A stretch of DNA of 64,000 nucleotides from Stomorhina lunata (GCA_933228675.1 OW121743.1:61014639-61078638), one strand, 5' to 3'; counted from the first letter of the stretch, positions 47,850 to 62,118 are shown. Notes: generated by a model not told the origin, from the sequence alone. Program-made: numbers and translations.

Positions 47850-48030
47850 ATATAAGGATTAATTTATTAAAATTTTTTCGATGTTGTGGGAGAACAAAGT
47901 ATAAAAGCAGCACTTCTGTAGTGTAAAGATCAGATTATCTGGTGGGAATTGAACCTACAACCCCCATACAAGCAGTCTATGACACTAACTACTAGACTAC
48001 TGGAGCGAACCAGAAAAGCTTATTATATAA
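47850..48030 (-). mobile_element. tRNA-derived SINE-like element (minus strand)
   Basis: Reading the minus strand from about 48020: A-box region agtctagtagttagtg, then B box GTAGGTTCAATTCCC (47944-47958). Anticodon-arm and T-arm pairing is partly retained, but the acceptor strands do not match, so this is not a working tRNA gene. Confidence 0.55.
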
Positions 48031-48620
48031 GAATGTATGAATAAAAGTCATTAAAAATTTTTATAATTAAAACATTATCATATTGAACTCTACTTACTTC
48101 ATTTCAACATATCCAATGCATTAATTCTATAGTTTTTGCATAACTATAGTAATATGATGATAACCTTCTGACACCTTACTTGTACTTATTTGTGTACATA
48201 TCTAACAGATTATGTATATTTCCTCCAACTCTTAGTAAGATTACAAAACTCGACATTAAGGTCAAAAGAAATGAAAACAGAAAAAAAACTCAATGTTCTT
48301 GTTAGTACATGAACGTGTTAGTTGCAGGAGCAATATTTAATATTTACTGCCCCCTTTTGGGTTCAGTCATGAACACCATGAAACAGGAATCTTTTTGAAC
48401 TTTTGTTGGCTAAATGAGAATAAAGTTGCAATGTTTGTAATAATATTTATTCGCAGTTGTTTTAAATATAATCATGCAATAATTTTATATGATGCCAAAA
48501 ATTAGCTAAACTGTGCCAAATATACAAATAATGTTCCATCTACTAAAAAATCCATTATATTAAAATATTTGGCAATATTTATGAAACCAAAAATATTTTT
48601 TTTATAACAAGTATCAAAAT
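48031..48620. other. Unassigned DNA left of the giant array
   Basis: No feature recognised. It ends in an A-rich stretch and passes into the first variant units of the array. Confidence 0.4.
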
Positions 48621-49533
48621 GTATGTCTTAGTGTATGTTTTAGTGTATATTTTAGTCTATGCCTTAGTCTATGTCTTAGTCTATGTCTTAGTCTATGTCT
48701 TAGTCTATGTCTTAGCCTATGTCTTAGTCTATATCTTAGTCTATGTCTTAGTCTATGTGTTAGTCTATGTGTTAGTCTATGTCTTAGTCTATGTCTTAGT
48801 CTATGTGTCTTAGTCTATGTCTTAGTCTATGTCTTAGTCTATGTCTTAGTCTATGTCTTAGTCTATGTCTTAGTCTATGTCTTAGTCTATGTCTTAGTCT
48901 ATGTCTTAGTCTATGTCTTAGTCTATGTCTTAGTCTATGTCTTAGTCTATGTCTTAGTCTATGTCTTAGTCTATGTCTTAGTCTATGTCTTAGTCTATGT
49001 CTTAGTCTATGTCTTAGTCTATGTCTTAGTATATGTCTTAGTCTATGTGTTAGTCTATGTCTTAGTCTATGTCCTAGTCTATGTCTTAGCCTATGTCTTA
49101 GTCTATGTCTTAGTCTATGTCCTAGTCTATGTCTTAGTCTATGTCTTAGTCTATGTCTTAGTCTATGTCTTAGTCTATGTCTTAGTCTATGTCTTAGTCT
49201 ATGTCTTAGTCTATGTCTTAGTCTATGTCTTAGTCTATGTCTTAGTCTATGTCTTAGTCTATGTCTTAGTCTATGTCTTAGTCTATGTCTTAGTCTATGT
49301 CTTAGTCTATGTCTTAGTCTATGTCTTAGTCTATGTCTTAGTCTATGTCTTAGTCTATGTCTTAGTCTATGTCTTAGTCTATGTCTTAGTCTATGTCTTA
49401 GTCTATGTCTTAGTCTATGTCATAGTCTATGTCTTAGTATATGTCTTAGTCTATGTGTTAGTCTATGTCTTAGTCTATGTCCTAGTCTATGTCTTAGCCT
49501 ATGTCTTACTCTATGTCTTAGTCTATGTCTTAG
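48621..49533 (+). repeat. 12-bp array, left flank (GTCTTAGTCTAT)n
   Basis: About 76 copies of GTCTTAGTCTAT. The first units are variants (GTCTTAGTGTATGTTTTAGT), then the array becomes regular, with scattered single-base changes. The 12-mer is two hexamers, GTCTTA and GTCTAT. Long frames (CLSL, LVYV repeats) are artefacts of the stop-free pattern. Confidence 0.97.
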
Positions 49534-52500
49534 TCTATGTCTATGTCTATGTCTATGTCTATGTCTATGTCTATGTCTATGTCTATGTCTATGTCTATGT
49601 CTATGTCTATGTCTATGTCTATGTCTATGTCTATGTCTATGTCTATGTCTATGTCTATGTCTATGTCTATGTCTATGTCTATGTCTATGTCTATGTCTAT
49701 GTCTATGTCTATGTCTATGTCTATGTCTATGTCTATGTCTATGTCTATGTCTATGTCTATGTCTATGTCTATGTCTATGTCTATGTCTATGTCTATGTCT
49801 ATGTCTATGTCTATGTCTATGTCTATGTCTATGTCTATGTCTATGTCTATGTCTATGTCTATGTCTATGTCTATGTCTATGTCTATGTCTATGTCTATGT
49901 CTATGTCTATGTCTATGTCTATGTCTATGTCTATGTCTATGTCTATGTCTATGTCTATGTCTATGTCTATGTCTATGTCTATGTCTATGTCTATGTCTAT
50001 GTCTATGTCTATGTCTATGTCTATGTCTATGTCTATGTCTATGTCTATGTCTATGTCTATGTCTATGTCTATGTCTATGTCTATGTCTATGTCTATGTCT
50101 ATGTCTATGTCTATGTCTATGTCTATGTCTATGTCTATGTCTATGTCTATGTCTATGTCTATGTCTATGTCTATGTCTATGTCTATGTCTATGTCTATGT
50201 CTATGTCTATGTCTATGTCTATGTCTATGTCTATGTCTATGTCTATGTCTATGTCTATGTCTATGTCTATGTCTATGTCTATGTCTATGTCTATGTCTAT
50301 GTCTATGTCTATGTCTATGTCTATGTCTATGTCTATGTCTATGTCTATGTCTATGTCTATGTCTATGTCTATGTCTATGTCTATGTCTATGTCTATGTCT
50401 ATGTCTATGTCTATGTCTATGTCTATGTCTATGTCTATGTCTATGTCTATGTCTATGTCTATGTCTATGTCTATGTCTATGTCTATGTCTATGTCTATGT
50501 CTATGTCTATGTCTATGTCTATGTCTATGTCTATGTCTATGTCTATGTCTATGTCTATGTCTATGTCTATGTCTATGTCTATGTCTATGTCTATGTCTAT
50601 GTCTATGTCTATGTCTATGTCTATGTCTATGTCTATGTCTATGTCTATGTCTATGTCTATGTCTATGTCTATGTCTATGTCTATGTCTATGTCTATGTCT
50701 ATGTCTATGTCTATGTCTATGTCTATGTCTATGTCTATGTCTATGTCTATGTCTATGTCTATGTCTATGTCTATGTCTATGTCTATGTCTATGTCTATGT
50801 CTATGTCTATGTCTATGTCTATGTCTATGTCTATGTCTATGTCTATGTCTATGTCTATGTCTATGTCTATGTCTATGTCTATGTCTATGTCTATGTCTAT
50901 GTCTATGTCTATGTCTATGTCTATGTCTATGTCTATGTCTATGTCTATGTCTATGTCTATGTCTATGTCTATGTCTATGTCTATGTCTATGTCTATGTCT
51001 ATGTCTATGTCTATGTCTATGTCTATGTCTATGTCTATGTCTATGTCTATGTCTATGTCTATGTCTATGTCTATGTCTATGTCTATGTCTATGTCTATGT
51101 CTATGTCTATGTCTATGTCTATGTCTATGTCTATGTCTATGTCTATGTCTATGTCTATGTCTATGTCTATGTCTATGTCTATGTCTATGTCTATGTCTAT
51201 GTCTATGTCTATGTCTATGTCTATGTCTATGTCTATGTCTATGTCTATGTCTATGTCTATGTCTATGTCTATGTCTATGTCTATGTCTATGTCTATGTCT
51301 ATGTCTATGTCTATGTCTATGTCTATGTCTATGTCTATGTCTATGTCTATGTCTATGTCTATGTCTATGTCTATGTCTATGTCTATGTCTATGTCTATGT
51401 CTATGTCTATGTCTATGTCTATGTCTATGTCTATGTCTATGTCTATGTCTATGTCTATGTCTATGTCTATGTCTATGTCTATGTCTATGTCTATGTCTAT
51501 GTCTATGTCTATGTCTATGTCTATGTCTATGTCTATGTCTATGTCTATGTCTATGTCTATGTCTATGTCTATGTCTATGTCTATGTCTATGTCTATGTCT
51601 ATGTCTATGTCTATGTCTATGTCTATGTCTATGTCTATGTCTATGTCTATGTCTATGTCTATGTCTATGTCTATGTCTATGTCTATGTCTATGTCTATGT
51701 CTATGTCTATGTCTATGTCTATGTCTATGTCTATGTCTATGTCTATGTCTATGTCTATGTCTATGTCTATGTCTATGTCTATGTCTATGTCTATGTCTAT
51801 GTCTATGTCTATGTCTATGTCTATGTCTATGTCTATGTCTATGTCTATGTCTATGTCTATGTCTATGTCTATGTCTATGTCTATGTCTATGTCTATGTCT
51901 ATGTCTATGTCTATGTCTATGTCTATGTCTATGTCTATGTCTATGTCTATGTCTATGTCTATGTCTATGTCTATGTCTATGTCTATGTCTATGTCTATGT
52001 CTATGTCTATGTCTATGTCTATGTCTATGTCTATGTCTATGTCTATGTCTATGTCTATGTCTATGTCTATGTCTATGTCTATGTCTATGTCTATGTCTAT
52101 GTCTATGTCTATGTCTATGTCTATGTCTATGTCTATGTCTATGTCTATGTCTATGTCTATGTCTATGTCTATGTCTATGTCTATGTCTATGTCTATGTCT
52201 ATGTCTATGTCTATGTCTATGTCTATGTCTATGTCTATGTCTATGTCTATGTCTATGTCTATGTCTATGTCTATGTCTATGTCTATGTCTATGTCTATGT
52301 CTATGTCTATGTCTATGTCTATGTCTATGTCTATGTCTATGTCTATGTCTATGTCTATGTCTATGTCTATGTCTATGTCTATGTCTATGTCTATGTCTAT
52401 GTCTATGTCTATGTCTATGTCTATGTCTATGTCTATGTCTATGTCTATGTCTATGTCTATGTCTATGTCTATGTCTATGTCTATGTCTATGTCTATGTCT

Positions 52501-55500
52501 ATGTCTATGTCTATGTCTATGTCTATGTCTATGTCTATGTCTATGTCTATGTCTATGTCTATGTCTATGTCTATGTCTATGTCTATGTCTATGTCTATGT
52601 CTATGTCTATGTCTATGTCTATGTCTATGTCTATGTCTATGTCTATGTCTATGTCTATGTCTATGTCTATGTCTATGTCTATGTCTATGTCTATGTCTAT
52701 GTCTATGTCTATGTCTATGTCTATGTCTATGTCTATGTCTATGTCTATGTCTATGTCTATGTCTATGTCTATGTCTATGTCTATGTCTATGTCTATGTCT
52801 ATGTCTATGTCTATGTCTATGTCTATGTCTATGTCTATGTCTATGTCTATGTCTATGTCTATGTCTATGTCTATGTCTATGTCTATGTCTATGTCTATGT
52901 CTATGTCTATGTCTATGTCTATGTCTATGTCTATGTCTATGTCTATGTCTATGTCTATGTCTATGTCTATGTCTATGTCTATGTCTATGTCTATGTCTAT
53001 GTCTATGTCTATGTCTATGTCTATGTCTATGTCTATGTCTATGTCTATGTCTATGTCTATGTCTATGTCTATGTCTATGTCTATGTCTATGTCTATGTCT
53101 ATGTCTATGTCTATGTCTATGTCTATGTCTATGTCTATGTCTATGTCTATGTCTATGTCTATGTCTATGTCTATGTCTATGTCTATGTCTATGTCTATGT
53201 CTATGTCTATGTCTATGTCTATGTCTATGTCTATGTCTATGTCTATGTCTATGTCTATGTCTATGTCTATGTCTATGTCTATGTCTATGTCTATGTCTAT
53301 GTCTATGTCTATGTCTATGTCTATGTCTATGTCTATGTCTATGTCTATGTCTATGTCTATGTCTATGTCTATGTCTATGTCTATGTCTATGTCTATGTCT
53401 ATGTCTATGTCTATGTCTATGTCTATGTCTATGTCTATGTCTATGTCTATGTCTATGTCTATGTCTATGTCTATGTCTATGTCTATGTCTATGTCTATGT
53501 CTATGTCTATGTCTATGTCTATGTCTATGTCTATGTCTATGTCTATGTCTATGTCTATGTCTATGTCTATGTCTATGTCTATGTCTATGTCTATGTCTAT
53601 GTCTATGTCTATGTCTATGTCTATGTCTATGTCTATGTCTATGTCTATGTCTATGTCTATGTCTATGTCTATGTCTATGTCTATGTCTATGTCTATGTCT
53701 ATGTCTATGTCTATGTCTATGTCTATGTCTATGTCTATGTCTATGTCTATGTCTATGTCTATGTCTATGTCTATGTCTATGTCTATGTCTATGTCTATGT
53801 CTATGTCTATGTCTATGTCTATGTCTATGTCTATGTCTATGTCTATGTCTATGTCTATGTCTATGTCTATGTCTATGTCTATGTCTATGTCTATGTCTAT
53901 GTCTATGTCTATGTCTATGTCTATGTCTATGTCTATGTCTATGTCTATGTCTATGTCTATGTCTATGTCTATGTCTATGTCTATGTCTATGTCTATGTCT
54001 ATGTCTATGTCTATGTCTATGTCTATGTCTATGTCTATGTCTATGTCTATGTCTATGTCTATGTCTATGTCTATGTCTATGTCTATGTCTATGTCTATGT
54101 CTATGTCTATGTCTATGTCTATGTCTATGTCTATGTCTATGTCTATGTCTATGTCTATGTCTATGTCTATGTCTATGTCTATGTCTATGTCTATGTCTAT
54201 GTCTATGTCTATGTCTATGTCTATGTCTATGTCTATGTCTATGTCTATGTCTATGTCTATGTCTATGTCTATGTCTATGTCTATGTCTATGTCTATGTCT
54301 ATGTCTATGTCTATGTCTATGTCTATGTCTATGTCTATGTCTATGTCTATGTCTATGTCTATGTCTATGTCTATGTCTATGTCTATGTCTATGTCTATGT
54401 CTATGTCTATGTCTATGTCTATGTCTATGTCTATGTCTATGTCTATGTCTATGTCTATGTCTATGTCTATGTCTATGTCTATGTCTATGTCTATGTCTAT
54501 GTCTATGTCTATGTCTATGTCTATGTCTATGTCTATGTCTATGTCTATGTCTATGTCTATGTCTATGTCTATGTCTATGTCTATGTCTATGTCTATGTCT
54601 ATGTCTATGTCTATGTCTATGTCTATGTCTATGTCTATGTCTATGTCTATGTCTATGTCTATGTCTATGTCTATGTCTATGTCTATGTCTATGTCTATGT
54701 CTATGTCTATGTCTATGTCTATGTCTATGTCTATGTCTATGTCTATGTCTATGTCTATGTCTATGTCTATGTCTATGTCTATGTCTATGTCTATGTCTAT
54801 GTCTATGTCTATGTCTATGTCTATGTCTATGTCTATGTCTATGTCTATGTCTATGTCTATGTCTATGTCTATGTCTATGTCTATGTCTATGTCTATGTCT
54901 ATGTCTATGTCTATGTCTATGTCTATGTCTATGTCTATGTCTATGTCTATGTCTATGTCTATGTCTATGTCTATGTCTATGTCTATGTCTATGTCTATGT
55001 CTATGTCTATGTCTATGTCTATGTCTATGTCTATGTCTATGTCTATGTCTATGTCTATGTCTATGTCTATGTCTATGTCTATGTCTATGTCTATGTCTAT
55101 GTCTATGTCTATGTCTATGTCTATGTCTATGTCTATGTCTATGTCTATGTCTATGTCTATGTCTATGTCTATGTCTATGTCTATGTCTATGTCTATGTCT
55201 ATGTCTATGTCTATGTCTATGTCTATGTCTATGTCTATGTCTATGTCTATGTCTATGTCTATGTCTATGTCTATGTCTATGTCTATGTCTATGTCTATGT
55301 CTATGTCTATGTCTATGTCTATGTCTATGTCTATGTCTATGTCTATGTCTATGTCTATGTCTATGTCTATGTCTATGTCTATGTCTATGTCTATGTCTAT
55401 GTCTATGTCTATGTCTATGTCTATGTCTATGTCTATGTCTATGTCTATGTCTATGTCTATGTCTATGTCTATGTCTATGTCTATGTCTATGTCTATGTCT

Positions 55501-58373
55501 ATGTCTATGTCTATGTCTATGTCTATGTCTATGTCTATGTCTATGTCTATGTCTATGTCTATGTCTATGTCTATGTCTATGTCTATGTCTATGTCTATGT
55601 CTATGTCTATGTCTATGTCTATGTCTATGTCTATGTCTATGTCTATGTCTATGTCTATGTCTATGTCTATGTCTATGTCTATGTCTATGTCTATGTCTAT
55701 GTCTATGTCTATGTCTATGTCTATGTCTATGTCTATGTCTATGTCTATGTCTATGTCTATGTCTATGTCTATGTCTATGTCTATGTCTATGTCTATGTCT
55801 ATGTCTATGTCTATGTCTATGTCTATGTCTATGTCTATGTCTATGTCTATGTCTATGTCTATGTCTATGTCTATGTCTATGTCTATGTCTATGTCTATGT
55901 CTATGTCTATGTCTATGTCTATGTCTATGTCTATGTCTATGTCTATGTCTATGTCTATGTCTATGTCTATGTCTATGTCTATGTCTATGTCTATGTCTAT
56001 GTCTATGTCTATGTCTATGTCTATGTCTATGTCTATGTCTATGTCTATGTCTATGTCTATGTCTATGTCTATGTCTATGTCTATGTCTATGTCTATGTCT
56101 ATGTCTATGTCTATGTCTATGTCTATGTCTATGTCTATGTCTATGTCTATGTCTATGTCTATGTCTATGTCTATGTCTATGTCTATGTCTATGTCTATGT
56201 CTATGTCTATGTCTATGTCTATGTCTATGTCTATGTCTATGTCTATGTCTATGTCTATGTCTATGTCTATGTCTATGTCTATGTCTATGTCTATGTCTAT
56301 GTCTATGTCTATGTCTATGTCTATGTCTATGTCTATGTCTATGTCTATGTCTATGTCTATGTCTATGTCTATGTCTATGTCTATGTCTATGTCTATGTCT
56401 ATGTCTATGTCTATGTCTATGTCTATGTCTATGTCTATGTCTATGTCTATGTCTATGTCTATGTCTATGTCTATGTCTATGTCTATGTCTATGTCTATGT
56501 CTATGTCTATGTCTATGTCTATGTCTATGTCTATGTCTATGTCTATGTCTATGTCTATGTCTATGTCTATGTCTATGTCTATGTCTATGTCTATGTCTAT
56601 GTCTATGTCTATGTCTATGTCTATGTCTATGTCTATGTCTATGTCTATGTCTATGTCTATGTCTATGTCTATGTCTATGTCTATGTCTATGTCTATGTCT
56701 ATGTCTATGTCTATGTCTATGTCTATGTCTATGTCTATGTCTATGTCTATGTCTATGTCTATGTCTATGTCTATGTCTATGTCTATGTCTATGTCTATGT
56801 CTATGTCTATGTCTATGTCTATGTCTATGTCTATGTCTATGTCTATGTCTATGTCTATGTCTATGTCTATGTCTATGTCTATGTCTATGTCTATGTCTAT
56901 GTCTATGTCTATGTCTATGTCTATGTCTATGTCTATGTCTATGTCTATGTCTATGTCTATGTCTATGTCTATGTCTATGTCTATGTCTATGTCTATGTCT
57001 ATGTCTATGTCTATGTCTATGTCTATGTCTATGTCTATGTCTATGTCTATGTCTATGTCTATGTCTATGTCTATGTCTATGTCTATGTCTATGTCTATGT
57101 CTATGTCTATGTCTATGTCTATGTCTATGTCTATGTCTATGTCTATGTCTATGTCTATGTCTATGTCTATGTCTATGTCTATGTCTATGTCTATGTCTAT
57201 GTCTATGTCTATGTCTATGTCTATGTCTATGTCTATGTCTATGTCTATGTCTATGTCTATGTCTATGTCTATGTCTATGTCTATGTCTATGTCTATGTCT
57301 ATGTCTATGTCTATGTCTATGTCTATGTCTATGTCTATGTCTATGTCTATGTCTATGTCTATGTCTATGTCTATGTCTATGTCTATGTCTATGTCTATGT
57401 CTATGTCTATGTCTATGTCTATGTCTATGTCTATGTCTATGTCTATGTCTATGTCTATGTCTATGTCTATGTCTATGTCTATGTCTATGTCTATGTCTAT
57501 GTCTATGTCTATGTCTATGTCTATGTCTATGTCTATGTCTATGTCTATGTCTATGTCTATGTCTATGTCTATGTCTATGTCTATGTCTATGTCTATGTCT
57601 ATGTCTATGTCTATGTCTATGTCTATGTCTATGTCTATGTCTATGTCTATGTCTATGTCTATGTCTATGTCTATGTCTATGTCTATGTCTATGTCTATGT
57701 CTATGTCTATGTCTATGTCTATGTCTATGTCTATGTCTATGTCTATGTCTATGTCTATGTCTATGTCTATGTCTATGTCTATGTCTATGTCTATGTCTAT
57801 GTCTATGTCTATGTCTATGTCTATGTCTATGTCTATGTCTATGTCTATGTCTATGTCTATGTCTATGTCTATGTCTATGTCTATGTCTATGTCTATGTCT
57901 ATGTCTATGTCTATGTCTATGTCTATGTCTATGTCTATGTCTATGTCTATGTCTATGTCTATGTCTATGTCTATGTCTATGTCTATGTCTATGTCTATGT
58001 CTATGTCTATGTCTATGTCTATGTCTATGTCTATGTCTATGTCTATGTCTATGTCTATGTCTATGTCTATGTCTATGTCTATGTCTATGTCTATGTCTAT
58101 GTCTATGTCTATGTCTATGTCTATGTCTATGTCTATGTCTATGTCTATGTCTATGTCTATGTCTATGTCTATGTCTATGTCTATGTCTATGTCTATGTCT
58201 ATGTCTATGTCTATGTCTATGTCTATGTCTATGTCTATGTCTATGTCTATGTCTATGTCTATGTCTATGTCTATGTCTATGTCTATGTCTATGTCTATGT
58301 CTATGTCTATGTCTATGTCTATGTCTATGTCTATGTCTATGTCTATGTCTATGTCTATGTCTATGTCTATGTC
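49534..58373 (+). repeat. Giant perfect hexanucleotide array (GTCTAT)n
   Basis: About 1,473 consecutive copies of GTCTAT without one substitution or indel over about 8.84 kb. It lies inside the 12-bp array and evidently derives from it by loss of the GTCTTA half-unit. All frames are open on both strands except where the 12-mer interrupts; the resulting 3,000-residue dipeptide frames (CL, YV, MS, RH) are not proteins. Confidence 0.98.
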
Positions 58374-59049
58374 TTAGTCTATGTCTTAGTCTATGTCTTA
58401 GTCTATGTCTTAGTCTATGTCTTAGTCTATGTCTTAGTCTATGTCTTAGTCTATGTCTTAGTCTATGTCTTAGTCTATGTCTTAGTCTATGTCTTAGTCT
58501 ATGTCTTAGTCTATGTCTTAGTCTATGTCTTAGTCTATGTCTTAGCCTATGTCTTAGTCTATGTCTATGTCTTAGTCTATGTCCTAGTCTATGTCTTAGT
58601 CTATGTCTTAGTCTATGTCTTAGTCTATGTCTTAGTCTATGTCTTAGTCTATGTCTTAGTCTATGTCTTAGTCTATGTCTTAGTCTATGTCTTAGTCTAT
58701 GTCTTAGTCTATGTCTTAGTCTATGTCTTAGTCTATGTCTTAGTCTATGTCTTAGTCTATGTCTTAGTCTATGTCTTAGTCTATGTCTTAGTCTATGTCT
58801 TAGTCTATGTCTTAGTCTATGTCTTAGTCTATGTCTTAGTCTATGTCTTAGTCTATGTCTTAGTCTATGTCTTAGTCTATGTCTTAGTCTATGTCTTAGT
58901 CTATGTCTATGTCTTAGTCTATGTCTTAGTCTATGTCTAAGTCTATGTCTTAGTCTATGTCTTAGTCTATGTCTTAGTCTATGTCTTAGTCTATATCTTA
59001 GTCTATGTCTTAGTCTGTGTTTTGGTCTATGTCTTAGTCTATTTCTTAA
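58374..59049 (+). repeat. 12-bp array, right flank (GTCTTAGTCTAT)n
   Basis: About 55 copies, resuming directly after the hexamer block. It ends with a variant edge GTCTTAGTCTATTTCTTA at about 59031-59048, which also marks the inner edge of the inverted array at 60141. Confidence 0.97.
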
Positions 59050-60140
59050 CACATATCTATGTTTGTGCTTTTAAAAAAAATCACATCCAAAGTTTTCTGT
59101 TATTAGCCAATAATATCTGCATTTATTTAACCCGCTGCTACTAAATTTATTAAAACTAAGACCCACATATTTGGCACAATTCTAAAGACTTTTAAGCTGA
59201 AAAAATGTATATATTCACTTTAAAGCCATAAAAAACTACACAACACTAAATTAACTTTTTTGAATTGTTAAACAATTTTAAATAAATGAAAACAGTATAC
59301 AAAAAAAAAAAAAAAAAACAGAAATAGTTGGCGTTAATATTGGCATTATTACTAGTATTAGCATAAAGAAGTACGAATATCATGAGTTTGATAATGTCGA
59401 CTGGGATTAAAAATAAAGAATATCCTTATGTTGGCAAAAGACAGTCATTTATGCAATTGTTTAATACAAATGCAGACATACACACATACATACATCTATC
59501 CATAAGGATAAAAACCTAGACATAGATAAGTATTTACTACACATGCAAAAACAGTGATTGTAAGTCGGTTTGTGGGAAGTGTTGGCAAATGAATGTCAAA
59601 ATAGTTAAATGTAATTTTGATGCATAAAATGTAAGTGGGTGAAATAGGATTAAAATGTTATAGATTGTATAGTGTTTCACCATAAGTAGATGATAATATG
59701 TATCCAAATGAATTGTACTTATGTGATAAATATTATATAGTATAATGACATATGTAAATTATATACCACAACCATATACATACACTTAAATATTCGTTCG
59801 AGACCACTATACATACAACCACATTTAAGTACAATTCAAGTCAAATATTATAGAGAAAAGGAAAAAAAAAATATATAAGCAGATAAAAAACAATAAAGTC
59901 ATTGCACCCACAATAATACATTTCGTACTTGTATTGACTGAATTCTTACTTATACAAACACACACTTACTTACACACTTTTAAAACAATAGGAAAAGTCT
60001 TGCTAAATGTTATTGCTACACTTTAAGTAGACTAAAGTATAAAATGCTTATATTACTAATGTCTGAACATGTGGAGGTACATGTATACATGCAACACTTA
60101 AATTCGAGGGCTGACTAAAACAGTGATCGCGAACTTGTAC
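59050..60140. other. Loop between the inverted 12-bp arrays
   Basis: About 1.1 kb of AT-rich DNA of ordinary complexity with a poly(A) run near 59300. No ORF, tRNA or transposon motif is recognised. Confidence 0.5.
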
Positions 60141-61408
60141 ATAGGATTAAAACATACACTAAGAAATAGACTAAGACATAGACTAAGATGTAGACTAAGA
60201 CATAGACCAAGACATAGACTAAGACATAGACTAAGACATAGACTAAGATATAGACTAAGATAAAGACTAAGACATAGACTAAGACATAGACTAAGACATA
60301 GATTAAGACATAGACTAAGACATAGACTAAAACATAGACTAAGACATAGACTAAGACATAGACTAAGACATAGACTAAGACATAGACTAAGACATAGACT
60401 AAGACATAGACTAAGACATAGGCTAAGACATAGACTAAGACATAGACTAAGACATAGACTAAGACATAGACTAAGACATAGACTAAGACATACACTAAGA
60501 CATAGACTAAGACATAGACTAAGACATAGACTAAGACATAGACTAAGACATAGACTAAGACATAGATTAAGACATAGACTAAGACATAGACTAAGACATA
60601 CTCTAAGACATAGACTAAGACATAGACTAAGACATAGACTAAGACATAGACTAAGACATAGACTAAGACATAGACTAAGACATAGACTAAGATATAGACT
60701 AAGACATAGACTAAGACATAGACTAAGACATAGACTAAGACATAGACTAAGACATAGACTAAGATATAGACTAAGACATAGACTAAGACATAGACTAAGA
60801 CATAGACTAAGACATAGACTAAGACATAGACTAAGACATAGACTAAGACATAGACTAAGACATATACTAAGACATAGACTAAGACATAGACTAAGACATA
60901 GACTAAGACATAGACTAAGACTAAGACATAGACTAAGACATAGACTAAGACATAGACTAAGACATAGACTAAGACATAGACTAAGACATAGACTAAGACA
61001 TAGACTAAGACATAGACTAAGACATAGACTAAGACATAGACTAAGACATAGACTAAGACATAGACTAAGACATAGACTAAGACATAGACTAAGACATAGA
61101 CTAAGACATAGACTAAGACATAGACTAAGACATAGACTAAGACATAGACTAAGACATAGACTAAGACATAGACTAAGACATAGACTAAGACATAGACTAA
61201 GACATAGACTAAGACATAGACTAAGACATAGACTAAGACATAGACTAAGACATAGACTAAGACATAGACTAAGACATAGACTAAGACATAGACTAAGACA
61301 TAGACTAAGACGTAGACTAAGACATAGACTAAGACATAGACTAAGATATAGGCTAAGACATAGACTAAGATATAGACTAAGACAAAGACTAAAACATATA
61401 CTAAGACT
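60141..61408 (-). repeat. Inverted 12-bp array (ATAGACTAAGAC)n
   Basis: About 104 copies of the 12-mer in opposite orientation to 48621-59049, with occasional substitutions. Its inner edge (reverse complement GTCTTAGTCTATTTCTTA) and outer edge (GTCTTAGTATATGTTTTAGT) match the edges of the large array, so the two are arms of one inverted duplication. No pure hexamer block here. Confidence 0.97.
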
Positions 61409-61594
61409 TTATCGTTTTATATAAAATTTATAATCAACCCTCGTCTGATAGTATATGTATGTGTACTCCTTTATTTACACAATCCTTTTATATTCAACAC
61501 ATCTTTACATTGAAATACATTCCAACTTTTTTTTTTCATTTTTTATTTATTCATTTATTTATTTAGTTTTGTATATTTCTATTGTTCCTTTTAG

Positions 61595-61651
61595 GGTTCA
61601 GTGCTACAGACTAGAGCCGAGCTAAGTGTTGTGGCATTCAGACCGAGTAGG
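61595..61651 (+). CDS. Candidate 57-nt internal exon of an unknown gene
   Basis: A long pyrimidine-rich tract ending tgttccttttag precedes the segment, and an excellent donor (AGG then gtaagt) follows. Of the three frames only one is open across it, giving GSVLQTRAELSVVAFRPSR in phase 0-0. The base composition is far more balanced than the surroundings. I do not recognise the protein; an exon of a long-intron gene is the best reading. No neighbour exon is certain (see 62119-62168). Confidence 0.45.
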
Positions 61652-62118
61652 GTAAGTGGAGTGCTATGATTATTATTGCTGTTGCATTCAAATGATGCAC
61701 AATGACGATGATGATGATAATGATGCTTGAATTGGCGCCAAATCCTTGATTAACTAGCAAACCGGAAAAAGGAAACGGAAATTGTTGGCATACGCGTTTA
61801 TAATTTAAATATTCCTTATACAATATTGTAGTTTATAAATACATTTATATAAATTTATTGAATTTAGGTTTTTGTTTTAAGGAAATTTTTGGCTTTAGTT
61901 TTGTTAATAATTCTAATTTAAGCTTAAAAGTCTTGGTAGGATAATTTGAATGTTGTTTGGCATCCAAGACAAATTGGCTTAAGTCTGGGTTATTTATTGA
62001 AATTGTGGGAGCTGTTTCTTGGCTTTTTGTTATTTTTTGATAAAACTGCATGCATTCAGCTTATTTTTTAAAATAAACTTGTTTATTTTAAAACATCTTA
62101 CCCCCCCCTTCTTCACAG
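61652..62118. other. Possible intron
   Basis: Lies between two candidate exons; starts gtaagt (61652-) and ends in a C/T tract with cttcttcacag. The open minus frames in it are not gene-like. Confidence 0.35.

Noticed and set aside
47944..48018. tRNA gene on the minus strand
   Set aside because: A and B boxes are present but the acceptor strands do not pair; a SINE or tRNA pseudogene is more likely. The same holds for 22450-22512 and 24575-24623.
49534..58373. Telomeric repeat
   Set aside because: The hexamer is not a known insect telomere unit, Diptera lack the TTAGG type, and the array is internal with single-copy DNA on both sides.
48619..59074. Open frames of 2,900-3,400 codons (CL, YV, MS, RH dipeptide repeats)
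   Set aside because: A hexamer without stop codons is open in all frames of both strands; no start context, introns, domains or composition support a protein.
60115..60495. 126-codon minus-strand frame with LVYV repeats
   Set aside because: Same stop-free 12-mer in the inverted array; not a gene.
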